A stretch of DNA of 42,947 bases, taken from NCBI RefSeq assembly GCF_028728205.1, contig NZ_JAQYUU010000008.1, forward strand, positions 1-42,947. The letters run 5' to 3'. Numbering within the stretch: position 1 is the first letter of the stretch; the number at the start of each line of letters is the position of its first letter. This stretch comes from Clostridium sp. 'White wine YQ' (GTDB lineage Bacteria; Bacillota; Clostridia; Clostridiales; Clostridiaceae). Positions 15,468 to 24,026 of the stretch are shown here, in pieces. A program made the translations under genes and the position numbers. The notes beneath the pieces are model-generated. The model searched no databases. It was given only the letters and a program-made list of their open reading frames with translations, and was not told where the DNA came from.

Positions 15468-17315
15468 TTATTTTTTCAACATAACATAGACTTTAAACAT
15501 ATCACCTTCAACTTCTAGCCTTAAATCTCCATTATGTATTTCTAGAATATTCTTAACTATAGCCAAGCCTAGACCCGAACCTTCAATATCTGATGTTCTA
15601 GAAGAGTCTGCTCTTACAAACCTCTCCATCATCCTCTCAGGTTTAAAGTTCATTTCATAGGAAGATATATTTTTAAAACTAATGGTTACCCAACTTCCAT
15701 CATCAAAGATATCAATATATATTCTTGTATCTTCCAAAGAGTACTTTAGGGCATTGGTAATTATATTATCAAAAACTCTTACCATTTTATCTGGGTCCAC
15801 ATCCATAACAATACTTTCATTATAAGTTACAACTTTTGTAGTAAGTCCTCTTTCTTTTAACTTCTCTTGATATTCTCCTAATATCATGTGTATTAGTTGA
15901 ACAATATCAACTTTAGCCTTATTTAACTTAATCTTACCAGAAGATAATTTAGACATTTCAAACAAATCATCTATTAATATTTTTAATCGTTGAGACTTCG
16001 CACCAAGTATCTTTAAATATTCATCTTTCTCTTCTTTTGTTATATCTTCTCGACCTAGTATGTTTACATAATTAATAATTGACGTTAATGGGGTTTTTAA
16101 ATCGTGAGAAACATTTGAAATTAATTCTGTTTTCAATCTCTCATTTTTCACTCTCTCTTCAGCTACTTGTCTATATCCCTCCTGCATATGCTTTATACCT
16201 TGTACAATCTCATGAATTTCACTTTTACTTTTATATTTTAATTCAGCATCCATATTGCCCTTATCATACTCTCTTACCATATCTAACAATTCATATATAA
16301 ATACATAATTTCTTAAAATACTAAATATTAAATATGTTGATAATATTAAAATACAAACTAAATTAACAAGAGATAATGTTGTGTTTATAATTTGCATATC
16401 CAGATTTAAGTGTAATAGACTTCCAAGATAAATCATTATTCTTTGAATATCTTTCCCCCAAAAGGGCATCACAATAAATTTAATTACGATTAATCCACTT
16501 ATCAAAATTAAAACTTTATTATTTAGATTTTTTATTACCCTTTTTGGCACTTCCTTTAAATAGTAAGCACATTCTCCAAGTTTACTATTTCTTATTTCAT
16601 TGATTACTTGAATATAACCCTTTGTCTTAAATAAGAACTCATACTTAATTAATATTACTATTATTAAGGATAAATTTAAAATGAAGGCCAAGAAGAGAAT
16701 TCTATTTTTAACAATAGAGTTATCATAAGCAGAGCCTCTAACAAAATAGTATTCATTTATGCCTCTCATATTTTTCTTTTTTTCTGGTGTTACTGAAAAG
16801 TTTTGACTTTTTGTTATTTCATTAAAATCTTTATCATTATCAATTTTATAATAAACTATTCCTTCCTTATCAGCTAACTCTTCAAATAGTTCATCTGCAT
16901 CAGCACCTCCAACTATTTGATCTGAAACCCATCCTCTGTTAGTTATATAATAAGGAATCCCTTTATCATCTTTTAAGTCTTTATCTATATATATATATCC
17001 TATATAGTAACTATCATCAATTGTGTCCTGATTATATTTTCTCGCATCTACTAGCGCTTGATTTCCTTGATTTAAAATATTATATTGCCCTTGTATATTT
17101 GATATAAGCTGCAAACTATCATTCACTAATCTTCTTTCTTTATATTTTTCACTATTTATTATAGTATCATAGGTAAATATTCCTCTTGAGGCCTCCATAA
17201 TAAAAGTAGTTATTATATTAAAGGTAAGTATTATCATAGTGGAGCAAATAACAACATCAATAATTGAAAACTTACACTTCCACTTATAATATTTATTTTT
17301 CAATCTTATACCCAA
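15468..17315 (-). CDS. Two-component sensor histidine kinase
   Basis: A 615-residue membrane kinase. The first membrane segment is at about 18-40, an extracellular sensor region at about 41-203, then segments at about 204-223, 267-285 and 308-335, so it has more membrane spans than the common two. A HAMP-like region (about 336-385) leads to the phospho-acceptor H404 (NVSHDLKTPLTSI), and a HATPase domain follows (N-box FDNIITNALKYS, G-box DIEGSGLGLAIV). The start is TTG, overlapping the 3' end of the response regulator gene by 23 bp; the first in-frame ATG lies inside the first membrane segment. The stimulus is unknown. Confidence 0.88.
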   Translation of the reverse strand: MGIRLKNKYYKWKCKFSIIDVVICSTMIILTFNIITTFIMEASRGIFTYDTIINSEKYKERRLVNDSLQLISNIQGQYNILNQGNQALVDARKYNQDTIDDSYYIGYIYIDKDLKDDKGIPYYITNRGWVSDQIVGGADADELFEELADKEGIVYYKIDNDKDFNEITKSQNFSVTPEKKKNMRGINEYYFVRGSAYDNSIVKNRILFLAFILNLSLIIVILIKYEFLFKTKGYIQVINEIRNSKLGECAYYLKEVPKRVIKNLNNKVLILISGLIVIKFIVMPFWGKDIQRIMIYLGSLLHLNLDMQIINTTLSLVNLVCILILSTYLIFSILRNYVFIYELLDMVREYDKGNMDAELKYKSKSEIHEIVQGIKHMQEGYRQVAEERVKNERLKTELISNVSHDLKTPLTSIINYVNILGREDITKEEKDEYLKILGAKSQRLKILIDDLFEMSKLSSGKIKLNKAKVDIVQLIHMILGEYQEKLKERGLTTKVVTYNESIVMDVDPDKMVRVFDNIITNALKYSLEDTRIYIDIFDDGSWVTISFKNISSYEMNFKPERMMERFVRADSSRTSDIEGSGLGLAIVKNILEIHNGDLRLEVEGDMFKVYVMLKK

Positions 17316-18000
17316 TACCCCACACCACCTTCAAGTATTCAGGTTCCTTTGGATTTATTTCTATTTTTTCTCTAATTCTTCTTACATGAACTGTAACAGT
17401 ATTTTCACTATTATAGAAAGGCTCGTCCCATACTCTTTCATAAATTTCTTGGATTGAGAAAATTCTACCTGGGTTAGAAACCAAAAGTAACAGTATTTTA
17501 TATTCTGTTGCAGTTACTTTTATTTCTTTTCCCCTTACAGATATAGTTTTCCTTTCCTTATCTATTACTAAGTCTCTTATTGATACAATTTCCCCTTGCA
17601 CTTCTCTCTCTCTATTTTTCGCCATTATAGGGTTATCATATCTCCTCAATTGAGATTTAACTCTAGCTACTAGTTCTAAATGATTAAATGGCTTAGTAAC
17701 ATAGTCATCAGCTCCTAAATTGAGTCCTAAGACCTTATCTGAATCTTCTCCTTTTGCTGATAACATTATAATAGGGACATTACTTGTCTCTCTAATCTTC
17801 ATGCATGTTCTAATTCCATCTAATTTAGGCATCATTATATCTAATATAATCAGATGTGGTTTCTCATTTTCAAAAATCTCCAGGGCATCTTCTCCGTCTT
17901 TTGCCTTTAAAACTTTAAAATTTTCTCCCCTTAGATATATCTCAATTGCTTCTCTTATTTCTCTTTCATCGTCAGCAACTAATATTTTATAAATTTCCAT
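17293..18000 (-). CDS. OmpR/PhoB-type response regulator
   Basis: A 235-residue DNA-binding regulator. The receiver domain has the acid pair D10/D11, the phospho-acceptor D54 (LIILDIMMPKLDG), S81 and K103 (VTKPFN). A winged-helix domain occupies about 135-235 (KVTATEYKILLLLVSNPGRIFS...TVTVHVRRIREKI). I placed the start at the ATG at 18000 because GGGGTGAG lies at the right distance before it; an upstream in-frame ATG at 18021 has no RBS. The gene is translationally coupled to the downstream kinase. Its winged-helix output makes it an unlikely AgrA substitute. Confidence 0.93.
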   Translation of the reverse strand: MEIYKILVADDEREIREAIEIYLRGENFKVLKAKDGEDALEIFENEKPHLIILDIMMPKLDGIRTCMKIRETSNVPIIMLSAKGEDSDKVLGLNLGADDYVTKPFNHLELVARVKSQLRRYDNPIMAKNREREVQGEIVSIRDLVIDKERKTISVRGKEIKVTATEYKILLLLVSNPGRIFSIQEIYERVWDEPFYNSENTVTVHVRRIREKIEINPKEPEYLKVVWGIGYKIEK

Positions 18001-18133
18001 AATTCTCACCCCATCTTCCATTTTAATAAATATGTCATAAGAAGTTTATATAAATTTATTAAAATTTTCTTAAAATTTTACATTTATTTATAAATTTATT
18101 ATATCAGATAATTGTGTTTTACTTTAATTATTG

Positions 18134-18161
18134 TTGTTAAATTCCATTATTGATTTATAAT
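18134..18161 (+). promoter_or_regulatory. Sigma-A promoter candidate for the YitT gene
   Basis: TTGTTA (18134-18139), a 16-bp spacer and TATAAT (18156-18161) lie 34 bp before the start codon. Confidence 0.55.
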
Positions 18162-18195
18162 ATATATGAAATCTATTACTTAAGAGGAGAAAGTC

Positions 18196-19053
18196 ATGGA
18201 ATTTATTAGAGACAAAAAAAACTTATGCTTAGATATTTTATTGATTTTTATAGGATGCTTAATTGCATCTCTAGGTGTCAATATTTTCTTAGCTAATGCT
18301 AAACTTTTAAGTGGAGGTGCAACTGGTTTAGCCCTAATAATACAATACTTTACTGGTTTTAAGGCTGGTTATTCTGTTTTCCTTCTAAATCTGCCACTAT
18401 TTGTGATTAGTTACTTTAAATTAAGCAAACAATTTACTCTTTATTCTGCTATAGGAATGATTTCTTTAACTATTTCTCTATTGTTAACTGAAAGAATTCA
18501 TTTACATATTAATATTGATGATTTACTCGTTTATTGTATATATGGTGGAGCATTATGTGGAATAGGATATAGTATAGTTTTTCTTAGAAATGGTTCAACT
18601 GGAGGAACTGACATAATTACAATGCTCATTAGAAAGAAATATTCAAACTTTGATATTGGAACTGTTGGTTTTTCTATCAATGTTTTAATAGTTATTCTAG
18701 GCGCTATATTTTTCGGATTACCAAGAGCTTTATACACTCTTATATCTATATATCTGCAAAATATTATCTTAGATAAAGTATTAAAAGGATTCGGAACCAA
18801 AAAACTTTTAATGATTCTTACTGAAAAAGAAGAGGATGTCATTAAATTTATTATGACTAACCTGCATAGAGGCGTTACATCTTTAAATGCTGAAGGCGAA
18901 TATACTCATCACAAAAAGAAAATGATATATTGCATAGTTACTCTTCCCCAATTGGTATATTTAAAATCACAAATTACTTCCATTGATCCTAAGTCATTTA
19001 TAACCATAATTGATGTTTCTGAAGTAAGAGGAAGAGGCTTTAAAAATTTATAA
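18196..19053 (+). CDS. YitT family membrane protein (DUF161/DUF2179)
   Basis: A 285-residue protein. The N-terminal membrane domain has about five hydrophobic segments and the family motifs LLSGGATGLAL (about residues 35-45) and GSTGGTDIITMLIRKK (about 136-151). The C-terminal DUF2179 domain (about 225-281, FIMTNLHRGVTSLNAEGEYT...YCIVTLPQL) is a small cytosolic fold related to ACT/PII-like domains. The RBS is GAGGAGA. It is divergent from the two-component system and convergent with fumarase. Transport substrate and role are not known. Confidence 0.9.
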   Translation: MEFIRDKKNLCLDILLIFIGCLIASLGVNIFLANAKLLSGGATGLALIIQYFTGFKAGYSVFLLNLPLFVISYFKLSKQFTLYSAIGMISLTISLLLTERIHLHINIDDLLVYCIYGGALCGIGYSIVFLRNGSTGGTDIITMLIRKKYSNFDIGTVGFSINVLIVILGAIFFGLPRALYTLISIYLQNIILDKVLKGFGTKKLLMILTEKEEDVIKFIMTNLHRGVTSLNAEGEYTHHKKKMIYCIVTLPQLVYLKSQITSIDPKSFITIIDVSEVRGRGFKNL

Positions 19054-19070
19054 AAATATATGTAAGAAAA

Positions 19071-19116
19071 GACCACATTTATGGAGGCTTATTAAGTTCA
19101 TAAAGTGGTCTTTATT
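19071..19116 (+). terminator. Bidirectional terminator between the YitT gene and fumB
   Basis: GACCACATTTATG (19071-19083) pairs with CATAAAGTGGTC (19099-19110), about 12 bp with one bulge. The plus side continues TTTATTTTTT and the minus side has TTTTCTT. It serves two convergent genes. Confidence 0.75.
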
Positions 19117-19118
19117 TT

Positions 19119-19682
19119 TTATTTACTATTTAATGTACTTAGATATTCCTTTTGTCCAATCTCGTATAAGTTATTTCCGTTAGCATCTATAACAACTACT
19201 AGTGGCATATCCTTAACTGTTAGCTTTCTAATAGCCTCTGCTCCCAAATCCTCATATGCGATTAATTCTGATGTCTTAATACATTTAGCAGTAAGCGCAG
19301 CTGCACCGCCAATTGCCCCAAAATAAATAGCTTTATTCTTTATCATAGACTGGATAACATCTGCATCCCTTGCCCCCTTACCAATCATTCCTCTCAAACC
19401 TAGGTCTAAAAGCTTAGGAGCATACGAATCCATTCTATAGCTTGTAGTTGGTCCTGCAGACCCTATCACTTGTCCTGGCTTAGGTGGAGTTGGTCCTACA
19501 TAGTATATAACTTGGTCCCTTAATTCAATTGGTAGCTCCTTACCCTCTTCTATGAGTTCAACTAATCTCTTATGTGCAGCATCTCTAGCTGTATATATAT
19601 CTCCTGATAATAAAACAATATCCCCTGCATTAAGAGTCATAGCTTTTTCCTCAGTTAATGGTGCATTAATCTTAATTTCCAT
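19119..19682 (-). CDS. fumB: Fumarate hydratase class I, beta (C-terminal) subunit
   Basis: A 187-residue subunit that with the alpha subunit makes the iron-sulfur fumarase interconverting fumarate and malate. Motifs are LSGDIYTARDAAHKR, YVGPTPPKPGQVIGSAGPTTSYRMD and the lyase signature MIGKGARD, with GAIGGAAAL further on. I chose the ATG at 19682, 8 nt after AGGAG, because the frame's GTG further upstream overlaps that RBS. It is 11 bp after the alpha gene. The sister enzyme L-tartrate dehydratase has the same fold, so tartrate activity cannot be excluded. Confidence 0.9.
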   Translation of the reverse strand: MEIKINAPLTEEKAMTLNAGDIVLLSGDIYTARDAAHKRLVELIEEGKELPIELRDQVIYYVGPTPPKPGQVIGSAGPTTSYRMDSYAPKLLDLGLRGMIGKGARDADVIQSMIKNKAIYFGAIGGAAALTAKCIKTSELIAYEDLGAEAIRKLTVKDMPLVVVIDANGNNLYEIGQKEYLSTLNSK

Positions 19683-19693
19683 ACATATCACTC

Positions 19694-20536
19694 CTATAAT
19701 ATAACTTCTGCGTGTCTTGTAGCGTGACAGCTTATATTAACAGCAACTGGCAATCCTGCAATATGAGTTGGAAACACCTCGATATTTACTCCTAACGCAG
19801 TTGTCTTACCTCCAAATCCCTGTGGACCTATACCTAATTCATTTATTTTCTTAAGCATTTCCTCTTCTAATTCTCTATAGAATTCATCTTCATTTCTTTG
19901 TTCAATACTCCTAAGTAATGCCCTTTTAGAAATTTCTGCAGCTTTTTCAAATGTTCCTCCTATTCCAACACCTACTATTATAGGAGGACATGGATTGGGT
20001 CCAGCAAGTCTTACTGTTTCAATAATAAAATCCTTAACCCCTTGAACACCATCAGAAGGTTTTAGCATTTTGATTCTACTCATATTCTCTGACCCAAAAC
20101 CTTTTGGAGCAATAATTATTTTAATTTTATCCCCTGGAACTATTTCTAAATGTATTACTGCTGGAGTATTATCTCCTGTATTCACTCTATTTATAGGGTC
20201 TTTTACAACTGACTTTCTTAAATATCCCTCTTCATAGCCTTTTCTTACTCCTTCATTTATGGCATCATAAAAGTTTCCACCAATTACATGCACGTCTTGT
20301 CCAAGTTCAACAAATATTACAGCCATACCAGTATCTTGGCACATAGGCATGTTTTCTTTTTCCGCTATATCTGAATTAAGTATTATCTTTTCTAGCATTT
20401 CTTTTGCAATTGGAAAAGTTTCTTCTTCTTTTGACTTATTTAATCTATTTCTTATATCTTTACTAAGATAATGATTAGAATCTATACATATTTTCTTAAC
20501 AGCGTTAACTATTTCTATTACATCTATTTCTCTCAT
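19694..20536 (-). CDS. fumA: Fumarate hydratase class I, alpha (N-terminal) subunit
   Basis: A 280-residue subunit carrying the [4Fe-4S] cluster that acts as Lewis acid in hydration of fumarate. The cluster cysteines are C66 (MPMCQDTG), C183 (GPNPCPP) and C270 (NISCHATRH). The start is the ATG at 20536, preceded by AGGAGG; the frame stays open 19 codons further upstream without an RBS. It is co-transcribed with the beta subunit. Split fumarase of this oxygen-sensitive type is usual in anaerobes. L-tartrate dehydratase is the alternative. Confidence 0.9.
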   Translation of the reverse strand: MREIDVIEIVNAVKKICIDSNHYLSKDIRNRLNKSKEEETFPIAKEMLEKIILNSDIAEKENMPMCQDTGMAVIFVELGQDVHVIGGNFYDAINEGVRKGYEEGYLRKSVVKDPINRVNTGDNTPAVIHLEIVPGDKIKIIIAPKGFGSENMSRIKMLKPSDGVQGVKDFIIETVRLAGPNPCPPIIVGVGIGGTFEKAAEISKRALLRSIEQRNEDEFYRELEEEMLKKINELGIGPQGFGGKTTALGVNIEVFPTHIAGLPVAVNISCHATRHAEVIL

Positions 20537-20640
20537 TCCTATACCTCCTGATAAAATTCCCTTAAAATAAAATACATTATGGAATATTCCCATTCTTTCT
20601 TAATTATAATTTAATAAGCAATTTCTTGAAAGGATTAATT

Positions 20641-21432
20641 ATGAATAATAATCATAATAAAATAATTTCGGCCTTTGGCTACATATTCATATTATTATTT
20701 TTAGCTTTTTTGTTTTATAAATATTATGCAGCAATATTTATTAATGGAGAAAATAATAGGTCTAATCCACCAAATAATTCTATAAATGTTTCTCCTATCA
20801 CTGGAGAAGTAGTTCAAAATGTGACTACTAATGCCCCATTATTACAAGTAACTTATGAATTTAATGATATCTCAAAGCTTTATAAAATTACGTCTGCTGA
20901 TATAGTAATAGAAGAATTTCCTTCTGACTCTGGCTCTTTAATTTATAAAGGTATATTTTACAATAAAAATATATCGTTAAATGAATCTATTAGTACTATT
21001 TCCTCTATTTCTACGAGTTCTTTACCAACAATTAAGTTTTTAGACCCGCTTGAACTAGATAAAAATCTCTTTTCCAATAAAATTGACACAATTTTTATTT
21101 CTTATACGCCAGAATTAAATACTAGTTTTATTTATAAAAATGGTGAGTATTTTCATTATTCTACAAATGTTCAAGACGTTAATAGATTTTCAAATACTCC
21201 TATTACCTTTAAAAATGTTCTTGTAGAATTTGGGGAAAAATCCGAAGACACTCACGATGGAATGTTATTTTCTGGCGGAAAACTTCAGAAGCTAAAGATA
21301 TCTGGAACAAAAATCACCATGATAAATAGCTCTAAAGAACTACCATTTTCCTTGTTAAGAGGTAATACCATTTGGGTTAAATGTCCAAATTCCTCTAAAA
21401 TAATAACTGCAGATTCACATATTGAAAGTTAA
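20641..21432 (+). CDS. Membrane-anchored protein distantly like YerB/DUF3048
   Basis: A 263-residue protein with one N-terminal membrane anchor (about 9-28) and an extracellular body. No lipobox is present. The phrase ITSADIVIEE near residue 80 resembles the ADIVYE motif of DUF3048, and the C-terminal pattern (FIYKNGEYFHY..., ITFKNVLVEFGE, LLRGNTIWVKC) resembles the second DUF3048 half of YerB. The middle, which in YerB carries the conserved Arg-Pro motif, is short and poorly matched. The start is the ATG at 20641 with AAAGGA; a TTG five codons earlier is less likely. It is divergent from fumarase and convergent with cwlD. Function unknown. Confidence 0.55.
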   Translation: MNNNHNKIISAFGYIFILLFLAFLFYKYYAAIFINGENNRSNPPNNSINVSPITGEVVQNVTTNAPLLQVTYEFNDISKLYKITSADIVIEEFPSDSGSLIYKGIFYNKNISLNESISTISSISTSSLPTIKFLDPLELDKNLFSNKIDTIFISYTPELNTSFIYKNGEYFHYSTNVQDVNRFSNTPITFKNVLVEFGEKSEDTHDGMLFSGGKLQKLKISGTKITMINSSKELPFSLLRGNTIWVKCPNSSKIITADSHIES

Positions 21433-21458
21433 AAAGACCTATTTCAACATAGGTCTTT
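21431..21458 (-). terminator. Bidirectional terminator between the YerB-like gene and cwlD
   Basis: AAAGACCTAT/ATAGGTCTTT (21433-21442 and 21449-21458) with a 6-nt loop. The minus strand continues with T residues. It is shared by two convergent genes. Confidence 0.75.
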
Positions 21459-21482
21459 ATATTTCCCAGGAAATTTGTATTT

Positions 21483-22154
21483 CTATTGTTTATAATATTC
21501 ATTAATTCCATCTTTTAAAGCATCTGAAATCTTCTCTTGATATTTTTCATCTTTTAACAGTTCTTCTTCTTTTGAATTCGATAAAAATCCACACTCTACT
21601 AAAACATTAGGTCCAGGATAATTATCTCTTAAAATTCTATATTGCTCTTTAGCATCCTTTGGAACTCTATTATTATTTTTATCAAGAGTATTTTTTAGTG
21701 ATTCTTGTAGTATAAGTGCTAATTTTTTACTTTCCTCATTTGAAGCATGCCATACTTGTGCACCGCTAACTCCACTCTTTGGAAACATGTTTTGATGAAT
21801 ACTTATGAATATGTCACAATTTGTTTCTTTCTTCATTGCACATCTTTTCTTTAAATCTTCTACTTTCTTCTTACCTTTTGTTTCTTCACTATATAACCCC
21901 TTATCATCTTCTCTAGTTAAGAAAACTTTATATCCCTCTTTCTCTAATCTCTCTTTAAGCTTAATACTTATATTCAAATTGATATTCTTTTCACTTGTTC
22001 CGTTTTTTGATTTTGCTCCTCCGTCAATTCCCCCATGTCCTGGGTCAATTAAAATCACAGTTTCATTTTTCTTCTTAGCATCCACTTTTTCTAGGTTAAT
22101 ATTAGTAAAAAATATGCTTATGATTATTAAGAATGTAGATATTATTCTTTTCAT
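21483..22154 (-). CDS. cwlD: N-acetylmuramoyl-L-alanine amidase CwlD
   Basis: A 223-residue exported zinc amidase. CwlD, with GerS or PdaA depending on species, removes the peptide stem from muramic acid so that muramic-delta-lactam can form in the spore cortex, which is needed for germination. An N-terminal signal segment is at about 3-20. Zinc ligands are H40 (DPGHGG), E55 (TSEKN) and H120 (SIHQN), with catalytic E187 (LVECGF). The RBS is TGGAGG. It lies after the rpsI terminator, a common place for cwlD in Firmicutes. It is the clearest sign that the organism sporulates. Confidence 0.92.
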   Translation of the reverse strand: MKRIISTFLIIISIFFTNINLEKVDAKKKNETVILIDPGHGGIDGGAKSKNGTSEKNINLNISIKLKERLEKEGYKVFLTREDDKGLYSEETKGKKKVEDLKKRCAMKKETNCDIFISIHQNMFPKSGVSGAQVWHASNEESKKLALILQESLKNTLDKNNNRVPKDAKEQYRILRDNYPGPNVLVECGFLSNSKEEELLKDEKYQEKISDALKDGINEYYKQ

Positions 22155-22225
22155 CTTTTAACCTCCAAACTATAATTTAAGCTTATTTTTCTCTTTTTTA
22201 ATTAACTATATTCTCTGAAAAATAT

Positions 22226-22254
22226 AGAAAAAAAGAGAGTCTTTCGACTCTCTT
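22226..22254 (-). terminator. Intrinsic terminator after rpsI
   Basis: AAGAGAGTC-TTTC-GACTCTCTT (22233-22254). On the minus strand it is followed by a run of seven or more T residues. It ends the rplM-rpsI transcript. Confidence 0.93.
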
Positions 22255-22269
22255 CGTATGTTGAAAATA

Positions 22270-22662
22270 TTATCTCTTTGAGAATTGTGGAGCTCTTCTT
22301 GCTTTCTTAAGACCGTATTTCTTTCTTTCCTTCATTCTTGGGTCTCTTGTTAAGAAGCCAGCTTTCTTTAATTCTGGTTTAAGTGCTTCATCAGCTTTTA
22401 ATAAAGCTCTTGATATACCGTGTCTTATAGCTCCTGCTTGACCTGTAAGTCCACCACCATGTACATTTACTAAAACGTCAAATCTTTCTTTAGTTCCAGT
22501 TAAAACTAGTGGTTGGTTAACTACAACTCTTAAAGTTTCTAAACCAAAATAGTTTTCTATTTCTCTCTTATTTATTATAACTTTACCTTCACCAGGTACA
22601 AGTCTAACTCTTGCAACAGATTTCTTTCTTCTTCCAGTTCCTAAATATTGAACTTTTGCCAT
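22270..22662 (-). CDS. rpsI: 30S ribosomal protein S9
   Basis: A 130-residue protein of the 30S head whose C-terminal tail touches P-site tRNA. Visible features are the start [18 protein letters not shown], the [19 protein letters not shown] signature and the basic tail ending FSKR, whose last arginine contacts tRNA. It follows rplM by 26 bp and shares its promoter and leader. Confidence 0.98.
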   Translation of the reverse strand: MAKVQYLGTGRRKKSVARVRLVPGEGKVIINKREIENYFGLETLRVVVNQPLVLTGTKERFDVLVNVHGGGLTGQAGAIRHGISRALLKADEALKPELKKAGFLTRDPRMKERKKYGLKKARRAPQFSKR

Positions 22663-22688
22663 TTTTTATTCCTCCTCCCGAGCCTGTA

Positions 22689-23123
22689 TTAGTACTTTAA
22701 TTCTAGTACTTCTGGTTTTTGAGCTGCATTATCATGTTCTGCACCTCTGTAAACCTTAAGTTTCTTTAACATTTGTCTTCCTAATACTCCCTTTGGAAGC
22801 ATTCTTCTTACTGCTTCTTCGAAAGCAAATTCAGGTTTTTTATCTAAAACTTCTCTGTAAGGAGTTTCTTTTAATCCACCTGGATATAAACTGTGCTTTC
22901 TCATAAACTTTTGATCTAATTTCTTTCCTGTTAAAACTACCTTTTCTGCATTGATAATTATAACAAAATCTCCACAATCAACATTTGGTGTGAATGTTGG
23001 CTTGTTTTTTCCTCTTAATATAGTAGCAACTTGGCTAGCAACTCTTCCTAGTGGCTTTCCAGCTGCATCAACTACATACCATTTTCTTTCAACCTCTTGT
23101 GGTTTAGCGATGTATGATTTCAT
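22689..23123 (-). CDS. rplM: 50S ribosomal protein L13
   Basis: A 144-residue early-assembly protein of the 50S subunit. Motifs are [32 protein letters not shown] and the C-terminal [15 protein letters not shown]. Two tandem ATG codons lie at 23126 and 23123; I chose the second because L13 proteins normally begin MKSY and the GGGAGGG spacing is better. It has its own near-consensus promoter and a structured leader, so rplM-rpsI can be controlled apart from truA upstream. Confidence 0.97.
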   Translation of the reverse strand: MKSYIAKPQEVERKWYVVDAAGKPLGRVASQVATILRGKNKPTFTPNVDCGDFVIIINAEKVVLTGKKLDQKFMRKHSLYPGGLKETPYREVLDKKPEFAFEEAVRRMLPKGVLGRQMLKKLKVYRGAEHDNAAQKPEVLELKY

Positions 23124-23126
23124 CAT

Positions 23127-23219
23127 TTTCCCTCCCTGAACACTTTTTAAGTTTCTATTTCCATCTTTATGTCAAGATCCGGGGCTTCTGGATCTTATCC
23201 ACAAACTATCTTAACAACA
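23127..23219 (-). ncRNA. rplM leader, candidate L13 autoregulatory RNA
   Basis: About 93 nt of 5' leader between the predicted start and rplM. It contains the hairpin AAGATCC-(9 nt)-GGATCTT (23174-23196). L13 leaders are a known Firmicutes class of r-protein autoregulatory elements; I infer membership from position and the stem, not from a covariance match. Confidence 0.5.
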
Positions 23220-23225
23220 AATATC

Positions 23226-23254
23226 ATTATAATACACGCTTACGGGCGTGTCAA
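23226..23254 (-). promoter_or_regulatory. Sigma-A promoter of rplM-rpsI
   Basis: TTGACA (23249-23254), a 17-bp spacer and TATAAT (23226-23231): a perfect consensus. The spacer holds the inverted repeat ACACGC/GCGTGT. It begins 28 bp after the truA stop codon. Confidence 0.9.
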
Positions 23255-23281
23255 CAAATTTACAACTTTTATTTGAAATTT

Positions 23282-24016
23282 TTAATAAAAAACTTTTTCA
23301 AGTGATAGTCCCATTGCTGGCATACACTTTCCTGCTTTATTTCTATCACCTTCATCGATTATGTCCTTTATATATTCTGGTTTTATTTTTTCTTCTCCAA
23401 CTTGAAGAAGGGTTCCTACTATTATTCTAACCATATTATATAAAAAACCATCACCAGAAACATATATTTTTATTTCATCATAGTTTTTTTCTATTTTAAT
23501 ATCCCAGATAGTCCGTACAGTCGTCTTTACAGAACTTCCTGATGTTTTAAATGCTTTAAAATCATGGGTACCTACAAAAAACTTACATGCTTTCTGCATC
23601 TTTTCAACATTTAATTTCTCTTTAACTATGCAAGAATAATTTCTTCCTATTGCCTTAGGTGTTCTTCTATTTATAATTGTATAACAATAAGTTTTCCCTT
23701 TAGCTTGATATCTTGGGTGAAAATCTTCTAGGACTTCCTCAGATTCTAAAATAACTATATCCTCAGGCAGCTTTTGGTTTATAGCTTCCCTAAATTTTTC
23801 GCTTGGGATTTTACTATTTGTTTTAAAAGATGCAACAAATCCCTTAGCATGAACCCCTGAATCAGTTCTGCTACACCCAATTAACTCCACTTCTTCATTA
23901 ACAAGCTTTTTAATAGCCTCTTCTATTGTTCCACATACAGTTCTTCCGCTTTTTTGTTTTTGCCATCCATAGAAGTCTGTACCATCATACTCAATTAAAA
24001 GCTTTATATTTCTCAT
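23282..24016 (-). CDS. truA: tRNA pseudouridine synthase A (positions 38-40)
   Basis: A 244-residue enzyme that makes pseudouridine at positions 38-40 of the tRNA anticodon arm. The catalytic aspartate is D52 in CSRTDSGVHAKG. Other TruA marks are the start KLLIEYDGTDFYGWQ, GTHDFKAFKTSGS and FLYNMVRIIVGTLLQVG. The RBS is AGGTGAC. It is the last gene of ecfA1-ecfA2-ecfT-truA, 10 bp after ecfT. Confidence 0.97.
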   Translation of the reverse strand: MRNIKLLIEYDGTDFYGWQKQKSGRTVCGTIEEAIKKLVNEEVELIGCSRTDSGVHAKGFVASFKTNSKIPSEKFREAINQKLPEDIVILESEEVLEDFHPRYQAKGKTYCYTIINRRTPKAIGRNYSCIVKEKLNVEKMQKACKFFVGTHDFKAFKTSGSSVKTTVRTIWDIKIEKNYDEIKIYVSGDGFLYNMVRIIVGTLLQVGEEKIKPEYIKDIIDEGDRNKAGKCMPAMGLSLEKVFY

Positions 24017-24026
24017 ATAATGTCAC

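Noticed and set aside
17293..18000. The response regulator as the missing AgrA
   Set aside because: It has an OmpR-type winged helix instead of a LytTR domain, and it is coupled to its own kinase 6 kb away.
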